NCBI GenBank assembly: GCA_001599355.1
Contig: BCGQ01000001.1
Location: 1,119,135 to 1,183,134 of the forward strand
Length of the DNA: 64,000 nucleotides
From: Nakazawaea peltata
Lineage: Eukaryota > Ascomycota > Pichiomycetes > Alaninales > Pachysolenaceae
Reading direction: 5' to 3'
The notes under the pieces were generated by a model. That model was not told where the DNA came from, searched no databases, and saw only the letters and a program-made list of their open reading frames with translations. Position 1 is the stretch's first letter. Every line of letters begins with the position of its first letter. Position numbers and translations under genes: made by a program. This document shows, one piece after another, positions 48,101 to 57,900 of the stretch.

Positions 48101-49247
48101 ATCTCATTAATTCTTCTACAATAGATAAAATTTGCAGGCTATACGGAGAGATAGTCTCGAATCCCACACTTTGAACTATCAGTTCTAAACATACAAGTGC
48201 ATCATCTCTGATTTGGTCGATTTTAAAACGTTGATCGAAATCTTCATCGTCGTAGTCTTGGTCATTGGATTTCATTTGCATATTACTAAGACAATCGAAT
48301 ACAATCATTAAGACTTGAGGTAAGATATTTCCTCCGATATGGGTGGTATCATTTTTGAAGATAGTGGTGAAAATTGAGAATCTGAGCGTGTAGATATGAT
48401 AATGCAGTTCGTCATCACCAGCTAAGGCCGATGAGTTGACTCCAGAGGTATTAATAGTACCTGATTTTGGATGTTTAGATAATTGAAGTTCAAATTGTTC
48501 ATTAGTTAAACTCAAAATCACCAGTAATTGTCTCTCATCGGTATATTTGACCAATTTTCCAACTCCTTGTACTGACAGTTTGCTTATAGTGTTCTCAGCA
48601 GTGAAAACTAATGGTATCAATTGAGTAAATATGTCAGTTACTTGCTGATGAGTAAGATATTTGCCTAAATATTCAATTAAATGATTCAAAATCTCGATGA
48701 CATCGATTTTAGATCTCAATACCTCGATATTCAACACATTTCCGAGCAAAGGTTCAAGGAAATAAGCCAGTTGGGTGTCGTCTTTGAGTCTTAAATTCTC
48801 AATGATCAGTTTGATCAGCATAGTATAGACTGAGGAGACAATGAGCGATGCTGATGTATGTGTAGATATCGAAGAACGACTATATGCTCCATAAGCTCCC
48901 GTTGAACTTGAAGCGCTATCTAAATCAATTCCACTAACACTTCCTTCACCACCCATCAATCTCAAAACCATCTTCAAGATATCGTCGATGCGTAACATTG
49001 GCAGTAGCAGTACGAAACATTTGACCAGCTGATTCTGGATCTCTGAATGCAGGTCATCAAGCAGCTGCATCACAAGCTCCGCATATGCCAACGTGGTCTT
49101 GCCATAGTGGGGGAAGTTGTCTGGAGACTCGGTGACTATTTTATCCAAGTCATTAAGAGCCATAAATCTCAAGTCATGATCGGTGTCTTTGGCAGCATCG
49201 AACAATTTGTAGATTTGATTCACGGTATAGGGGGAAGACGAGTACAT
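45183..49247 (-). CDS. CAND1/TIP120-like cullin exchange factor
   Basis: 1354 residues from the ATG at 49247 (MYSSSPYTVNQIYKLF); an upstream GTG start would only add a 35-residue non-family extension. All-helical HEAT-repeat solenoid. The N-terminus fits CAND1 (KDTDHDLRFMALNDL), there is an acidic insert (about 420-460, DGDDDSFSLSDNDDFDFEP), and the C-terminal TIP120 domain contains VRKEYIETIQIGPFKHK-IDNALDLRKSIYEVIYTLLNT, matching animal CAND1 [30 protein letters not shown]. CAND1 binds cullin-Rbx1 and exchanges F-box receptors. S. cerevisiae keeps only the divergent Lag2, so this full-size form is notable. Confidence 0.85.
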   Translation of the reverse strand: MYSSSPYTVNQIYKLFDAAKDTDHDLRFMALNDLDKIVTESPDNFPHYGKTTLAYAELVMQLLDDLHSEIQNQLVKCFVLLLPMLRIDDILKMVLRLMGGEGSVSGIDLDSASSSTGAYGAYSRSSISTHTSASLIVSSVYTMLIKLIIENLRLKDDTQLAYFLEPLLGNVLNIEVLRSKIDVIEILNHLIEYLGKYLTHQQVTDIFTQLIPLVFTAENTISKLSVQGVGKLVKYTDERQLLVILSLTNEQFELQLSKHPKSGTINTSGVNSSALAGDDELHYHIYTLRFSIFTTIFKNDTTHIGGNILPQVLMIVFDCLSNMQMKSNDQDYDDEDFDQRFKIDQIRDDALVCLELIVQSVGFETISPYSLQILSIVEELMRYNPYSNSDGDNEMDADDVDGDDDSFSLSDNDDFDFEPEDEDTNDYDFSWSLRKNSAKLMGKLVEQLPLTLKQVYESPVFSVLVQSLLDSSTNVSNELINTLTKIIAATSRSGSYYTITFYDLITSNLKKRRGSEEMAQDGEDSMSGVDSDPYYTLYRYSPDICHKIVNGLLTERNMSRFGSIFQLISQLTLILEGGLPENYAYLIVLLLRKNNLELKLNDSVDTLRLYAQLIRTNKLSKFGDQLDSLIRIIINCSADSSNYELSLEGLSTAQDLFQLMGSDKLKDISPSHSQIIELAGIILFRATSKDFANETKMKCLETLAQLLISYNSFTSPEELSSFIEVYSHSLDYEQLIESSLGELTQIVPHLVISQDFTSIVSRLMLLLDLRTTELRNSVLECLVVITSAAPVIAVDNQCQLQLVAKLTNLLKSDPHLPIKQFVSLLVILTSVIPSISQVFNTEDFMTLVQIVVPKTNSMDTSIFLRFVYVLALNVAGDSTDSNLFETYEMASLKFTTKISQKTLPAILASIAVALKRHDKIKQSEQFMLETSSTGLNSVSKDLLAFHINFLGVIGQQTALECGIEPFLQLLIDSSSVDGSLRSSIAETIGYIGIHDINSTLPKIIQLLQLLPGPEYTLILSLRKILEIKISNGRVVPVVPGISSTYYEQVWSLLLGIAEHGDVKDYQDFNSVAECLTFIAVLQSPRKITELIDSIESTTSISLKYTIVSTIKYFLNYSSVLSIGNNDSFDKSFGKLLEKSSLLIFNDNLQLKQIAVQLLISSLHNKSLITLPIISQLLSTMMEKELVIRKEYIETIQIGPFKHKIDNALDLRKSIYEVIYTLLNTIENSVNLKTTLVQQNLNHMSILKVCIEKGLKDDNDVVQLSSIIIVKIVNLKPDSLFQDPELLTSFKERCMKIINKKSKETDTKQVVEKQKESAKCIRNLVSNVDKLINKEILATEEAESWRQFVFVNGEH

Positions 49248-49457
49248 TTTGACCGTCAATTGGTGTTTTGACCGAGTTGTTAGTCTTCTTAAATGTCTGG
49301 TGATAAGTAGAAATGGGATGGAGGTTAAGTATGTGATTGGGAGGTAGTGCACGACCTATTGAGATTTTGCTAGGTAGTTGTTTAAATTACCTATTTAAGT
49401 AATTACTGAAATTAGAAATTATCAAATCTATTCATGCTAATGGTAATATACAAGGCA

Positions 49458-50414
49458 TCAACTGGACTTGTCCTTGGCCAGTTTCAGTTGCAATTTCTTC
49501 TCTTTCTTCTCCAGCTTGGCCAGTATCAGTTTCAGTTTCTTTTCCTTCTTTTTCAGTTTTTTCAGCCGTTTCTTCAGTTCTGCAGCGTCGGTATTCTCGA
49601 CAGCTGTAGAATTATCAGAAGGTACTGGAGCAGGAGTATCTTTATAATCTTCCTCAGTGACGAAATCGGTGACTTCAACTTCTTCGATGACCAAATTGGA
49701 TCTTGGAGTTTCAGAGTCCTCGATAGGTTGAGCTTTTGGTTCCTCTGCTTCCTCTGGTGCTTCTGGAACCTCTGCCTCCTCCGGAGTATCAATACCCTTC
49801 AATATAATTCTCTCACCAGTCATAGCTTCAATCAAAGTTCTAGCTCTAACAACATGATCATGCTCAGGAGTATCCTTCTTTTCTTCCTCTTCTTTCTTTT
49901 TATCTTCCTCTGTTTGTTCGGTGACACCTTCTTCTAATCTCTTCTGGATCTTCAGTTCCAACTCCTCAGCAATCTTATTCCACTTCTCTACAAGTTCCTT
50001 CAACTGTTCTACTAATCTATCCTTAGAAGCCCCCTGCATTCCACTCAAATAATGCAGCAAATGTTGGCCATACTTCAGCTCATCGATCTCATAAATATTC
50101 TTCAAGATCCAGTTCTGTTTCGACTTGGAGAACTTCCAGTTCTCTTTATCCTCGGAATATTGTCTCAAGTAAACCAACTGATCTTTTTCAGGAGGAGGTG
50201 GTCTTTGATCTTTCGGAAGTTTTTGTCTCTTTGGTTCTTTCTTCGTCGCATCGGCGGTTACCTCATCTTCCTGATGAAGCTTTCTCTTCAATTTCTTCAG
50301 CAGTTTGGCCGACAACTGGTCCAGTTCCACCGTAGTGGTGATCAGAAGTGGATCTTCACTTAGTTCCTTCCTTACGGCTAACCCAATACGTTTCCAAGCA
50401 GGTACATGCGACAT
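49458..50414 (-). CDS. WKF-domain (C7orf50/DUF2373-like) protein
   Basis: 318 residues. It carries the WKF domain: DQLVYLRQYSEDKENWKFSKSKQNWILKNIYEIDEL followed by HLLHYLSGMQGASKDRLVEQ, matching the human C7orf50 signature (ENWKFQKTRQTWLL..MYD). The flanks are Lys/Glu-rich and the C-terminus a long basic coiled coil (LKKRLKKLKKKEKKLKLILAKLEKKEKK in parts). Family members locate to nucleoli and are thought to act in ribosome biogenesis; that is inference. GAAAAATTTTC at 50497-50507 lies 83 bp upstream, fitting the ribosome-biogenesis set. Confidence 0.8.
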   Translation of the reverse strand: MSHVPAWKRIGLAVRKELSEDPLLITTTVELDQLSAKLLKKLKRKLHQEDEVTADATKKEPKRQKLPKDQRPPPPEKDQLVYLRQYSEDKENWKFSKSKQNWILKNIYEIDELKYGQHLLHYLSGMQGASKDRLVEQLKELVEKWNKIAEELELKIQKRLEEGVTEQTEEDKKKEEEEKKDTPEHDHVVRARTLIEAMTGERIILKGIDTPEEAEVPEAPEEAEEPKAQPIEDSETPRSNLVIEEVEVTDFVTEEDYKDTPAPVPSDNSTAVENTDAAELKKRLKKLKKKEKKLKLILAKLEKKEKKLQLKLAKDKSS

Positions 50415-51015
50415 CTTTCCCTTCTCTTCTTCAACCTCTTCGCTCTGCTCCCACTAAAAAATTTATTTCTACAAGATCTTTTTTTCCCGCCTATATGAAA
50501 AATTTTCCCTATTAAAAATTCTCAATTATAAATTTGACCGGGTAGGTAAAGGGGTTGATGGGGAGGGAGTGAGAAGAGAGATGAGAGATGAGGAGGGGAT
50601 GATAAGATGGGGAGATTTGCGTTTCGGTGCTTTGTTGAATGTATCTGAGACGCTGGATTTCTTATACTTTGAGTCCCTTTCTGTATTCTCTCTCCCTCCA
50701 ATCTACCCCCTTAACCACCCTTAGACGTAGTGATGATTTTATATTGATGGATCAAGTATTGTTACATAACCATTTTTATAGAATTGTGATTACTTTTGTA
50801 TTATTGCAAATTTCGCATGGCTGTCAAAGACGAGTTCCTTCGATGGCCATTGATATTCATTTAACCTATCATTTTGCTATATAAAACCAACCCCCCGTTG
50901 TTTGAGTCATCTGACGAGCTTTATTTACTTGCAGAAGATATAGAAATACGGGGACAATTGTAAATCAATTAGACTTATTTAAATTGCGCAGTTCTCACTT
51001 CTCACTTCTCACTTC
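50415..51015. promoter_or_regulatory. Spacer: WKF gene promoter and M20 gene tail
   Basis: 601 bp. GAAAAATTTTC (50497-50507) upstream of the WKF gene. CTCACTT is repeated four times at 50994-51021 and runs into the peptidase stop codon. No gene. Confidence 0.5.
50497..50507. promoter_or_regulatory. RRPE-like element upstream of the WKF gene
   Basis: GAAAAATTTTC, 83 bp from the ATG at 50414. Confidence 0.6.
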
Positions 51016-51021
51016 TCACTT
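50994..51021. repeat. Four copies of CTCACTT
   Basis: Perfect 7-mer tandem repeat overlapping the stop codon (51016-51018) of the M20 gene. Confidence 0.8.
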
Positions 51022-52158
51022 CTTAAGGCAGTGCGCGATCAACTTCTTTATATCGTCAAGTCCTTGTAAGAGACTGTCTACTTCGATGTACTCATCGGCA
51101 GCATGGGCTTGCAAGATAGATCCAGGACCGTAAAGATATCTCTTGGTTTGTGGACCTACTTTCAAATAGCCAATGTCTGTACCGTAGCTGAACAGCTTAG
51201 TAGCGAATCCTTCGACATCATAGTCAAGATATTGAGGAGGAGATCCCACCTGGTCGACAGTAATGTATTGAGAAAACCCAGTATCCTCTATGATTTGAGA
51301 AATTGTAGCTGTGATGTTGTCATAATCTTGAGCTACTCTGATTGACAACCTCAGTTCCAGATAATCGGAGATCACATTTGCCAGGACTCCACCGCTGATT
51401 TTACCAATGTTAACAGTCGATTTACCAAGCAATTCATTCACTGGGTAATTGGCATGTTCAATCAGGTGCATTATATCGATGAGAATCGCATTACTGTCCC
51501 TACCTAACTCTGGGTAAGCTGAATGCAGCGAAATTCCTTGAACGGAGATCTTCAGCCCCCAAGCACCTTTGTGACCTAAGGCAAGGTAATTGTCAGTTGG
51601 CTCCGAGAAAATGACCGACTCCCATTTCTGTAAGACCCCATCGGCAGTGAAGATTTCGTTGGCCGTTTGCATTCCAATGGCTGAACTTTCCTCTCCAACC
51701 ACGATCAACAACAGCACATCTCCCTCAGAGAGGTCCATCTCTAATACCAGAAGTACTTGAGCGGCAATCGACAGTTTCAGGTCTGAAGTTCCACGTCCAT
51801 AAATCTTGTTACCTTCCCGACGGTATGGCTTGTAAGGTGGTACTGTGTCCATGTGAGTAGTAACTAAGACCTTAGTTTCTCTGACATCTCCATAGTACAG
51901 GAACACATTTGGAGACCTATCACCTCTATTGGTCTCCTGCAATTCTACTGTCATACCATTGGATTCTAAGAAATCCTTCAAAAAGTAAGCCAAAGTATGT
52001 TCGGTTTCAGAAGTGGAATCGATATCTATTAAACTTTTATGGAATTCTACCAAGTCATATTTTGGCAGGTCCAATTCAAGCTTCAATTGTGGGACAACAG
52101 ATGCCATAGCGAACGACAAAGACACTAAAATATATCCTAATACTGATGATAATAACAT
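51016..52158 (-). CDS. Secreted or vacuolar M20 metallopeptidase
   Basis: 380 residues with an N-terminal signal peptide (MLLSSVLGYILVSLSFAMAS). M20 family (ArgE/DapE/ACY1/CPG2), a two-zinc exopeptidase or deacylase. Seen: TTHMDTVPPYKPYR with its metal-binding His and Asp, IYGRGTSD, GEESSAIGM with the catalytic Glu, FSEPTDNYLALGHKGAWGLK and SLHSAYPELGRDSN of the lid domain, and LYGPGSILQAHAADEYIE near the end. Two CTGs at 51772-51780 give the family motif GTSDAKASIAAQ when read as Ala. Substrate unknown; by family a carboxypeptidase S- or acetylornithinase-like activity is possible. Confidence 0.85.
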   Translation of the reverse strand: MLLSSVLGYILVSLSFAMASVVPQLKLELDLPKYDLVEFHKSLIDIDSTSETEHTLAYFLKDFLESNGMTVELQETNRGDRSPNVFLYYGDVRETKVLVTTHMDTVPPYKPYRREGNKIYGRGTSDLKLSIAAQVLLVLEMDLSEGDVLLLIVVGEESSAIGMQTANEIFTADGVLQKWESVIFSEPTDNYLALGHKGAWGLKISVQGISLHSAYPELGRDSNAILIDIMHLIEHANYPVNELLGKSTVNIGKISGGVLANVISDYLELRLSIRVAQDYDNITATISQIIEDTGFSQYITVDQVGSPPQYLDYDVEGFATKLFSYGTDIGYLKVGPQTKRYLYGPGSILQAHAADEYIEVDSLLQGLDDIKKLIAHCLKK

Positions 52159-53192
52159 TTTAATATCAATTTTTCAAAACTAATATCCAATGAATCTTCT
52201 GTCAATATCCCCACATTATATACGCCATCTTATTCCACCCCCAATTACAGTTTGCCTATCTGCAGTAAGGGACTGTGTCAATTCAGTAACGGCAGACGTT
52301 CTGCAGCTGTCCAAAAACGGAAGTTACAAAAGGTCGTGTATCACACCCCATTTCTCAACATTAAATTACCCTACCTACCACAAACTCACTAAACCACAGA
52401 CGATGGGAAAATTTTTCAGTTTTAGGAAAAAATATAAAAGGGGGGAAATCCCCTGGATAGTTAAATTTTGTTAACAACAGTAGAAGAGTAAAAAGATTCG
52501 ATATCATGAGAGGGATTCATATTAGTGAATAGCTTTCGAGATGTTGATATCATTCGAATGAGGTCATTCGTATCATTTAATTTCTATATTGGAGATCAAA
52601 TTATACTCAGTCTCTTTTGCAATCATTTTTGTTTATATGACGATAGAAACGCTGTGCACCAGTCTGACTATGGAGAAAATGTACTCTCTCCAGTCTCTGA
52701 GGACCAAGTATACCCAAATTTCTGATCAAACAAAATTATTGATTGCTTAAGATTAAGCTATAACAGATCTTTTATATATAAATTAGGTGATTTGTAAATC
52801 TAGACTTTTCTTGTAATGTTATCTTGTAATATCATCCTATAGTGTATAATATCATCGCTCGTAAGCGCAATTTGCTTCTAGAAGAGTTTACCGGCGCGAA
52901 AATTTACGCTGTAGAGTTATAAGGAGGTGCTGCTCACGTTATGGAACCTGATCTGCAATGCAGCCAGGGCTAATAGTCAATTTTCCCTCCCCTATAAGGT
53001 GGTAAAAAATGGGCTGGTTGTGTATAAGATGCGAAAACAAGGGGTGTAGTTAAGCAGCGGTGCATCGACATTATAATTTGAGACGGTCATCAATATAGGT
53101 AAAAGATAAATATACATATAAAATCTAGATATAATCTGTATATAAATTAGAGACGCGAGGAATTGGTCAATTTAACTTTTTGAACCCCCCTA
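52159..53192. other. Gene-free spacer
   Basis: 1034 bp. M20 promoter side has GAAAATTTTTC (52407-52417, 250 bp upstream). The stretch around 52525-52725 has a 66-codon frame beginning GTG-like with no recognisable content. No gene or RNA could be supported. Confidence 0.45.
52407..52417. promoter_or_regulatory. AAAATTTT element upstream of the M20 gene
   Basis: GAAAATTTTTC about 249 bp upstream of the ATG at 52158; distance is larger than in the ribosomal set. Confidence 0.4.
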
Positions 53193-53819
53193 ATGATGGC
53201 CAGAACTGAAAGTCGTTCTAAAAATGTTAAGAGGCCAGTGAGCTGGAGACTCAGAAAAGCACGTCACAGAAATGAAAGCAGGAGCACATTAGATCTTCTG
53301 GAAACTGTTCCAAGGTCTAGTTCTGCAGAGACAAAAGATGACGAGCAGTCGGAGGAACAAGTTTTAATTGCCCAAGTCATCGATACAAATCCTGTGGAAA
53401 CGCTAATGAATAATCAGATCGATGAGCAAAAAGATGCGGCATTGTCAACAACATTAGGTAAACTTGACTCGGATAATGGTAAATTAGGACCTCCAAGGAT
53501 TCCATTACCACCATTGCCAAAGGTTCTTCCTGGAGAAGAATCTACTGAGCTCATGAGTGAAGAATGGGTACTTTCTGTGTTGAACCCCTCTGCAGAAATA
53601 GTGGGATCGATATATACAGGCATTAAGAAGAGAGGGAGTGTTAATCTGGGATTAAGTGATATTATCATGGGAGAGATGGAATTGGTGGATTGGCAGAAGA
53701 ATGAGGAGATCAAACAAGAAGCATTAAAACGTCATTCAAAACTGATCAGCGTTTTATCGAGTTGCGACTCATCGAGAAGAAGTTCTGTTCTTAGCAAAGA
53801 GAAGGAAAATCATGTATAG
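53193..53819 (+). CDS. Unrecognised basic/phospho-site protein
   Basis: 208 residues, MMARTESRSKNVKRPVSWRLRK start. I do not recognise it. No membrane segment. The N-terminus is Arg/Lys-rich with HRNES and RSST sites, the centre proline-rich (PPRIPLPPLPKVLPG, an SH3-type ligand), then SEEWVLSVLNPSAEIVGSIY and MGEMELVDWQKNEE, ending in SRRSSVLSKEKEN. The SH3-binding-like segment and phospho sites suggest a cortical or cytoskeletal adaptor, which is inference only. The two ATGs at the start differ by one codon. Confidence 0.6.
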   Translation: MMARTESRSKNVKRPVSWRLRKARHRNESRSTLDLLETVPRSSSAETKDDEQSEEQVLIAQVIDTNPVETLMNNQIDEQKDAALSTTLGKLDSDNGKLGPPRIPLPPLPKVLPGEESTELMSEEWVLSVLNPSAEIVGSIYTGIKKRGSVNLGLSDIIMGEMELVDWQKNEEIKQEALKRHSKLISVLSSCDSSRRSSVLSKEKENHV

Positions 53820-54948
53820 GATGATAATGAATGAATATGAAAGTGATTTAATTTTGTATTGCGGATTGTGTATTTGAGCAGAGTGCTACGAACTGAGGGT
53901 ATAGATTAGTGACATGAATGACGGACATGGGAAAGAAGGTACGATAAAATATATCTGATATAAACTATGAGTGGTGGAGATGACGGAGATCTGCGCATTA
54001 GTTGAGAATGTTAAGACACTCACTAAAAATAGGTGACAATCTACAAAGATAGACGAATTTAATAAGAAAAGAAGAGCTTTACAACCATAGAACCTTGTTG
54101 ATACGGCGCATTCAATAGTCACTTGATTCCTATACTTAGTAAGAATTCAAACCTGTTTTGTTATTTTTAGTTTTCGATTTCTACAGATATGCACTAGAAA
54201 AAGAAGATACACAAAAAATATAAATCAGTGATTTGCTCAAGAGAAGAAACTCAGAGACAACTCTCGTAAAATTAGTAAAAAATAATATGCAAACAGGTGA
54301 GGTACCAAAGACGATCCTATTCTTATGATAATAAACACTGAGAGTGCATTCATATCCTCCATTGAAATGTAGAGTGTTGAGTAACTGTATGACCATTTGA
54401 AGCTGGCTCATCACACTCAAGATACTTCTATTTTAGGCAGTCAAATGGACCACATGAAAAATTGTGCCCTGAATTTGAACGCGCGTGCATTACAATAGAC
54501 GTGTAATATTGCCGAATTGGGATATTTGTTTTTGTCTCCGATGAGAGAACAATTCCAAGAATAGAGCATCCGACTAAAGACAATCACCGCAGAGAGCAAG
54601 CACATGGGGATGTGATTATGGGGATGCGATATACGATAAGGGAATTTTGGGCCGAACTTCTCCCAGTTTCTCCTCATTAGTAGTCTTCTTTTTCTCCCGT
54701 CTGATATCCCACTTATCCCCCCCTCTGACCAGATCCTATCCATCCACCTCTTCCGTCCTTTCCTTCTTCTCTTCTCTCTTTTTCCCCCCTCGCTTCTGCA
54801 TAAAGTAAAATTTTTCTCCTACAAAACCAAAATTTTGCGCGTCTTCCAAAGACAAAAATTTCACTCTTTATAAATTTGATCGGGATTTCGATTTAAAAAA
54901 AGTTGTAATTGACAAGTCAGCGCTAAAGCCGGTTGTGGTCGAGATACG
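53820..54948. promoter_or_regulatory. CHS3 promoter region
   Basis: 1129 bp without a supported gene. TAAAATTTTTC at 54806-54816, CAAAATTTTG near 54829 and a TTTATAAATTTG box near 54867 precede the CHS3 ATG. Open frames here (for example 53886-54122 minus) have no recognisable content. Confidence 0.5.
54806..54816. promoter_or_regulatory. AAAATTTT element upstream of CHS3
   Basis: TAAAATTTTTC about 133 bp before the CHS3 ATG. Confidence 0.45.
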
Positions 54949-57900
54949 ATGTCAAAACGATTCTCGATGAACAGTGTCGACCCAGAGTCTGGGGTCAACA
55001 GGAAACGGTCTTTAGTAAGACCACAGCGTCATCCCTTTTCTTCCACCCCCATCACTTCCAACGGTGGTCCAGCGGCCGGAGCAGGAAATGCTATTCAATT
55101 GCAAGACATTTCCCCGGCTCGGGACTCTGCCGATTACGGTCAACCTGCTCTTGGAAAAGAGATCTATGGACTCAATGACGAGAGACCCAAGAGAAGTAAG
55201 AGTTTACGGAGTAAGAAGGGGAGAGAAGACAGATCTACCGCCTTGGATCTGGATGAAACAGAGAAGGCGTTACTTGGAGACAGTAGTGTCGGTATTGACA
55301 ACAGCGCAGCAGTTGCCTTGCTGAAAGCCAAAGCTCAGGCCAAAGCCAAAGCCGATAAATCGGAAGATAAAATGAGCGCCTGGCAATTTTATTGTTATGT
55401 GATCACTTTCTGGGCTCCAGGTCCAGTTCTTAAATTATTTGGATTCCCAACTCAATCCCGTCAGTTTGCTTGGCGTGAGAAGATCCTGTTAATCAGTATC
55501 ATTCTTTACATTGCTGCTATCGTGGCCTACATTACATTTGGTTTCACAGCTACTGTTTGTGATACCGAGATCACTAGACTTAGAAACAACCAGATCAGTT
55601 CTGGTTATCTTATCATTAATGGTAGAGCTTATGATTTGACCACCTCTACCCATCCTAAACTGCTGGGAATCAGTGCAGGTGCCAATATTTTGTACCCTCC
55701 TATTAATGCAGGGGGTAAAGACCTGAGTTTCTTATTCCAAAATGTCAATGGAAATTGTAAAGGTCTTATTAAGCCAAGAGATAACACTACAATCCCTACA
55801 GATGGAGAAGAATTGGCTTGGTATATGCCTTGTAACTTATTTGATCAAGACGGTTCATCTTCTCCTAATTTCTCCACCCCTTACTATAACGGTTGGGCCT
55901 GTCATACATCGTCTTCTCTGAGAGAACTGTACTATGGATTGGATGCTACTGGAGATGTGTTTTTCACTTGGGATGATATCAAGAATTCGTCGAGAAACTT
56001 GATAGTCTACTCTGGAGATGTCCTCGATATGGATTTGATAGACTGGTTGTTGACCGATGATTTGGAATATCCAGAGTTATTCGATATGTTGAGATACGAT
56101 GACATGATGCTGGGATATGATGTTTCCATGTTATTATCATCGAGTGAACAACGTCAACTGGCTCGTTGTCTTACCGAGATCGTCAAGGTGGGTGTTATCG
56201 ATTCGAGTACTTTGGGCTGTATCGCTTCTAAGATCGTTTTATATCTGTCTCTTATCTTTATTTTGGCCGTTGTATTTGCCAAATTCTTCATTGCTTGTTA
56301 TTTCAAGTGGGTCATGCTGAAAAGACAAGGTTATAACCAGTTAAGTGTCAAGGATATGCAACAAAGAGAACGTAAATTGGACTCGTGGTCTGAAAATCTG
56401 TTCACTTTGGGTCCTATCAAAGATGCTCCAAGCCGTAACAACGCCAATACTCATAAAAGAGTCACTAGTAGGATGAGTATGTTTGGCGGACCTCGTTCTA
56501 GACAATCTTTAGGAGGAGATAAGACTTTTGGGAGTCCATTTGAAGAGGAAATTGGTGCTAATGGTGCCGCTAATGGAACTATTGGTATTTCCAACTCGGT
56601 CTACCGTCCAAAATACATCACTATGGGTACTCAAACTCTGAAATATGCTCAAGAAATGGCCCAACAACAAGCTCAACCTAACCGTCGTTCTTTCTACGGA
56701 GTCGAAAGTAGTCTGGGCCACTCTCGTAACACTTCCATGATCTATGGTAACCCATTCGACAGTAACCATAGTTTACTCAATATTGGTGGAGCCGCAGGTT
56801 CTCCTGCTGGTGCAATTGACACTTTAGCTGTCGATATAATCCACCCAGATGTTGTTCCTCAACCTCCAATCGACTATGAACCGTTCAATTATCCTCTCGC
56901 CCACACTATATGTCTTGTTACATGTTATTCTGAGGATCTGGAAGGATTGAGAACCACTTTCGATTCCATCTCAACATCAGACTTCCCTAACTCCCATAAA
57001 CTTATCTTTGTAGTATGTGATGGGTTAATTAAAGGTCATGGTAATGATATGAGCACCCCTGATATTGCATTATCGATGATGGATGACTTTGTCACCCCTG
57101 TTGACGAAGTCCAACTGTATTCGTATGTATCGGTAGCTCAAGGTACTAAGAGACATAATATGGCTAAAGTTTACGCCGGTTTCTATAAGTATGACGATGC
57201 TACTGTTCCTGTAGAGAAACAACAAAGAGTTCCAATGGTTACTGTGGTCAAATGTGGTACCAGTGACGAGATGTCTAGCTCTTTGAAGCCAGGTAATAGA
57301 GGTAAACGTGACTCTCAAATCTTATTGATGTCTTTCTTACAAAAAGTAATGTTTGATGAGCGTATGACACTGTTAGAATTCGAATTACTCGCTAATATTT
57401 GGAAAGTCACAGGGCTCATGACCGATATGTATGAATTGGTGTTGATGGTGGATGCCGATACTCGTGTTTATAGCGACTCTTTGACTCACATGGTAGCTGA
57501 GATGGTGAAGGATCCAAACATTATGGGACTTTGTGGAGAAACCAAGATTCTGAATAAACTGCAATCGTGGGTTACTCTGATCCAAGTGTTTGAATATTAT
57601 ATTTCTCATCATCAACTGAAACTGTTTGAGACAGTATTTGGTTGTGTCACTTGTTTGCCAGGATGTTTCAGTATGTACAGAATCAAGTCTCCAAAGGGTC
57701 AGAGTGGGTACTGGGTTCCTATTTTGCTGAACCCAGATATCGTAGAGAAGTATAGTGAGAATGTTGTGGAGACATTACATCAGAAGAATCTTTTGTTATT
57801 GGGAGAAGATCGTTACTTATCATCGTTGATGTTAAGACATTTCCCTAAGAGAAAGCAAGTGTTTGTTCCTAAACTGTGTTGTAAAACTGTGGTACCTGAC

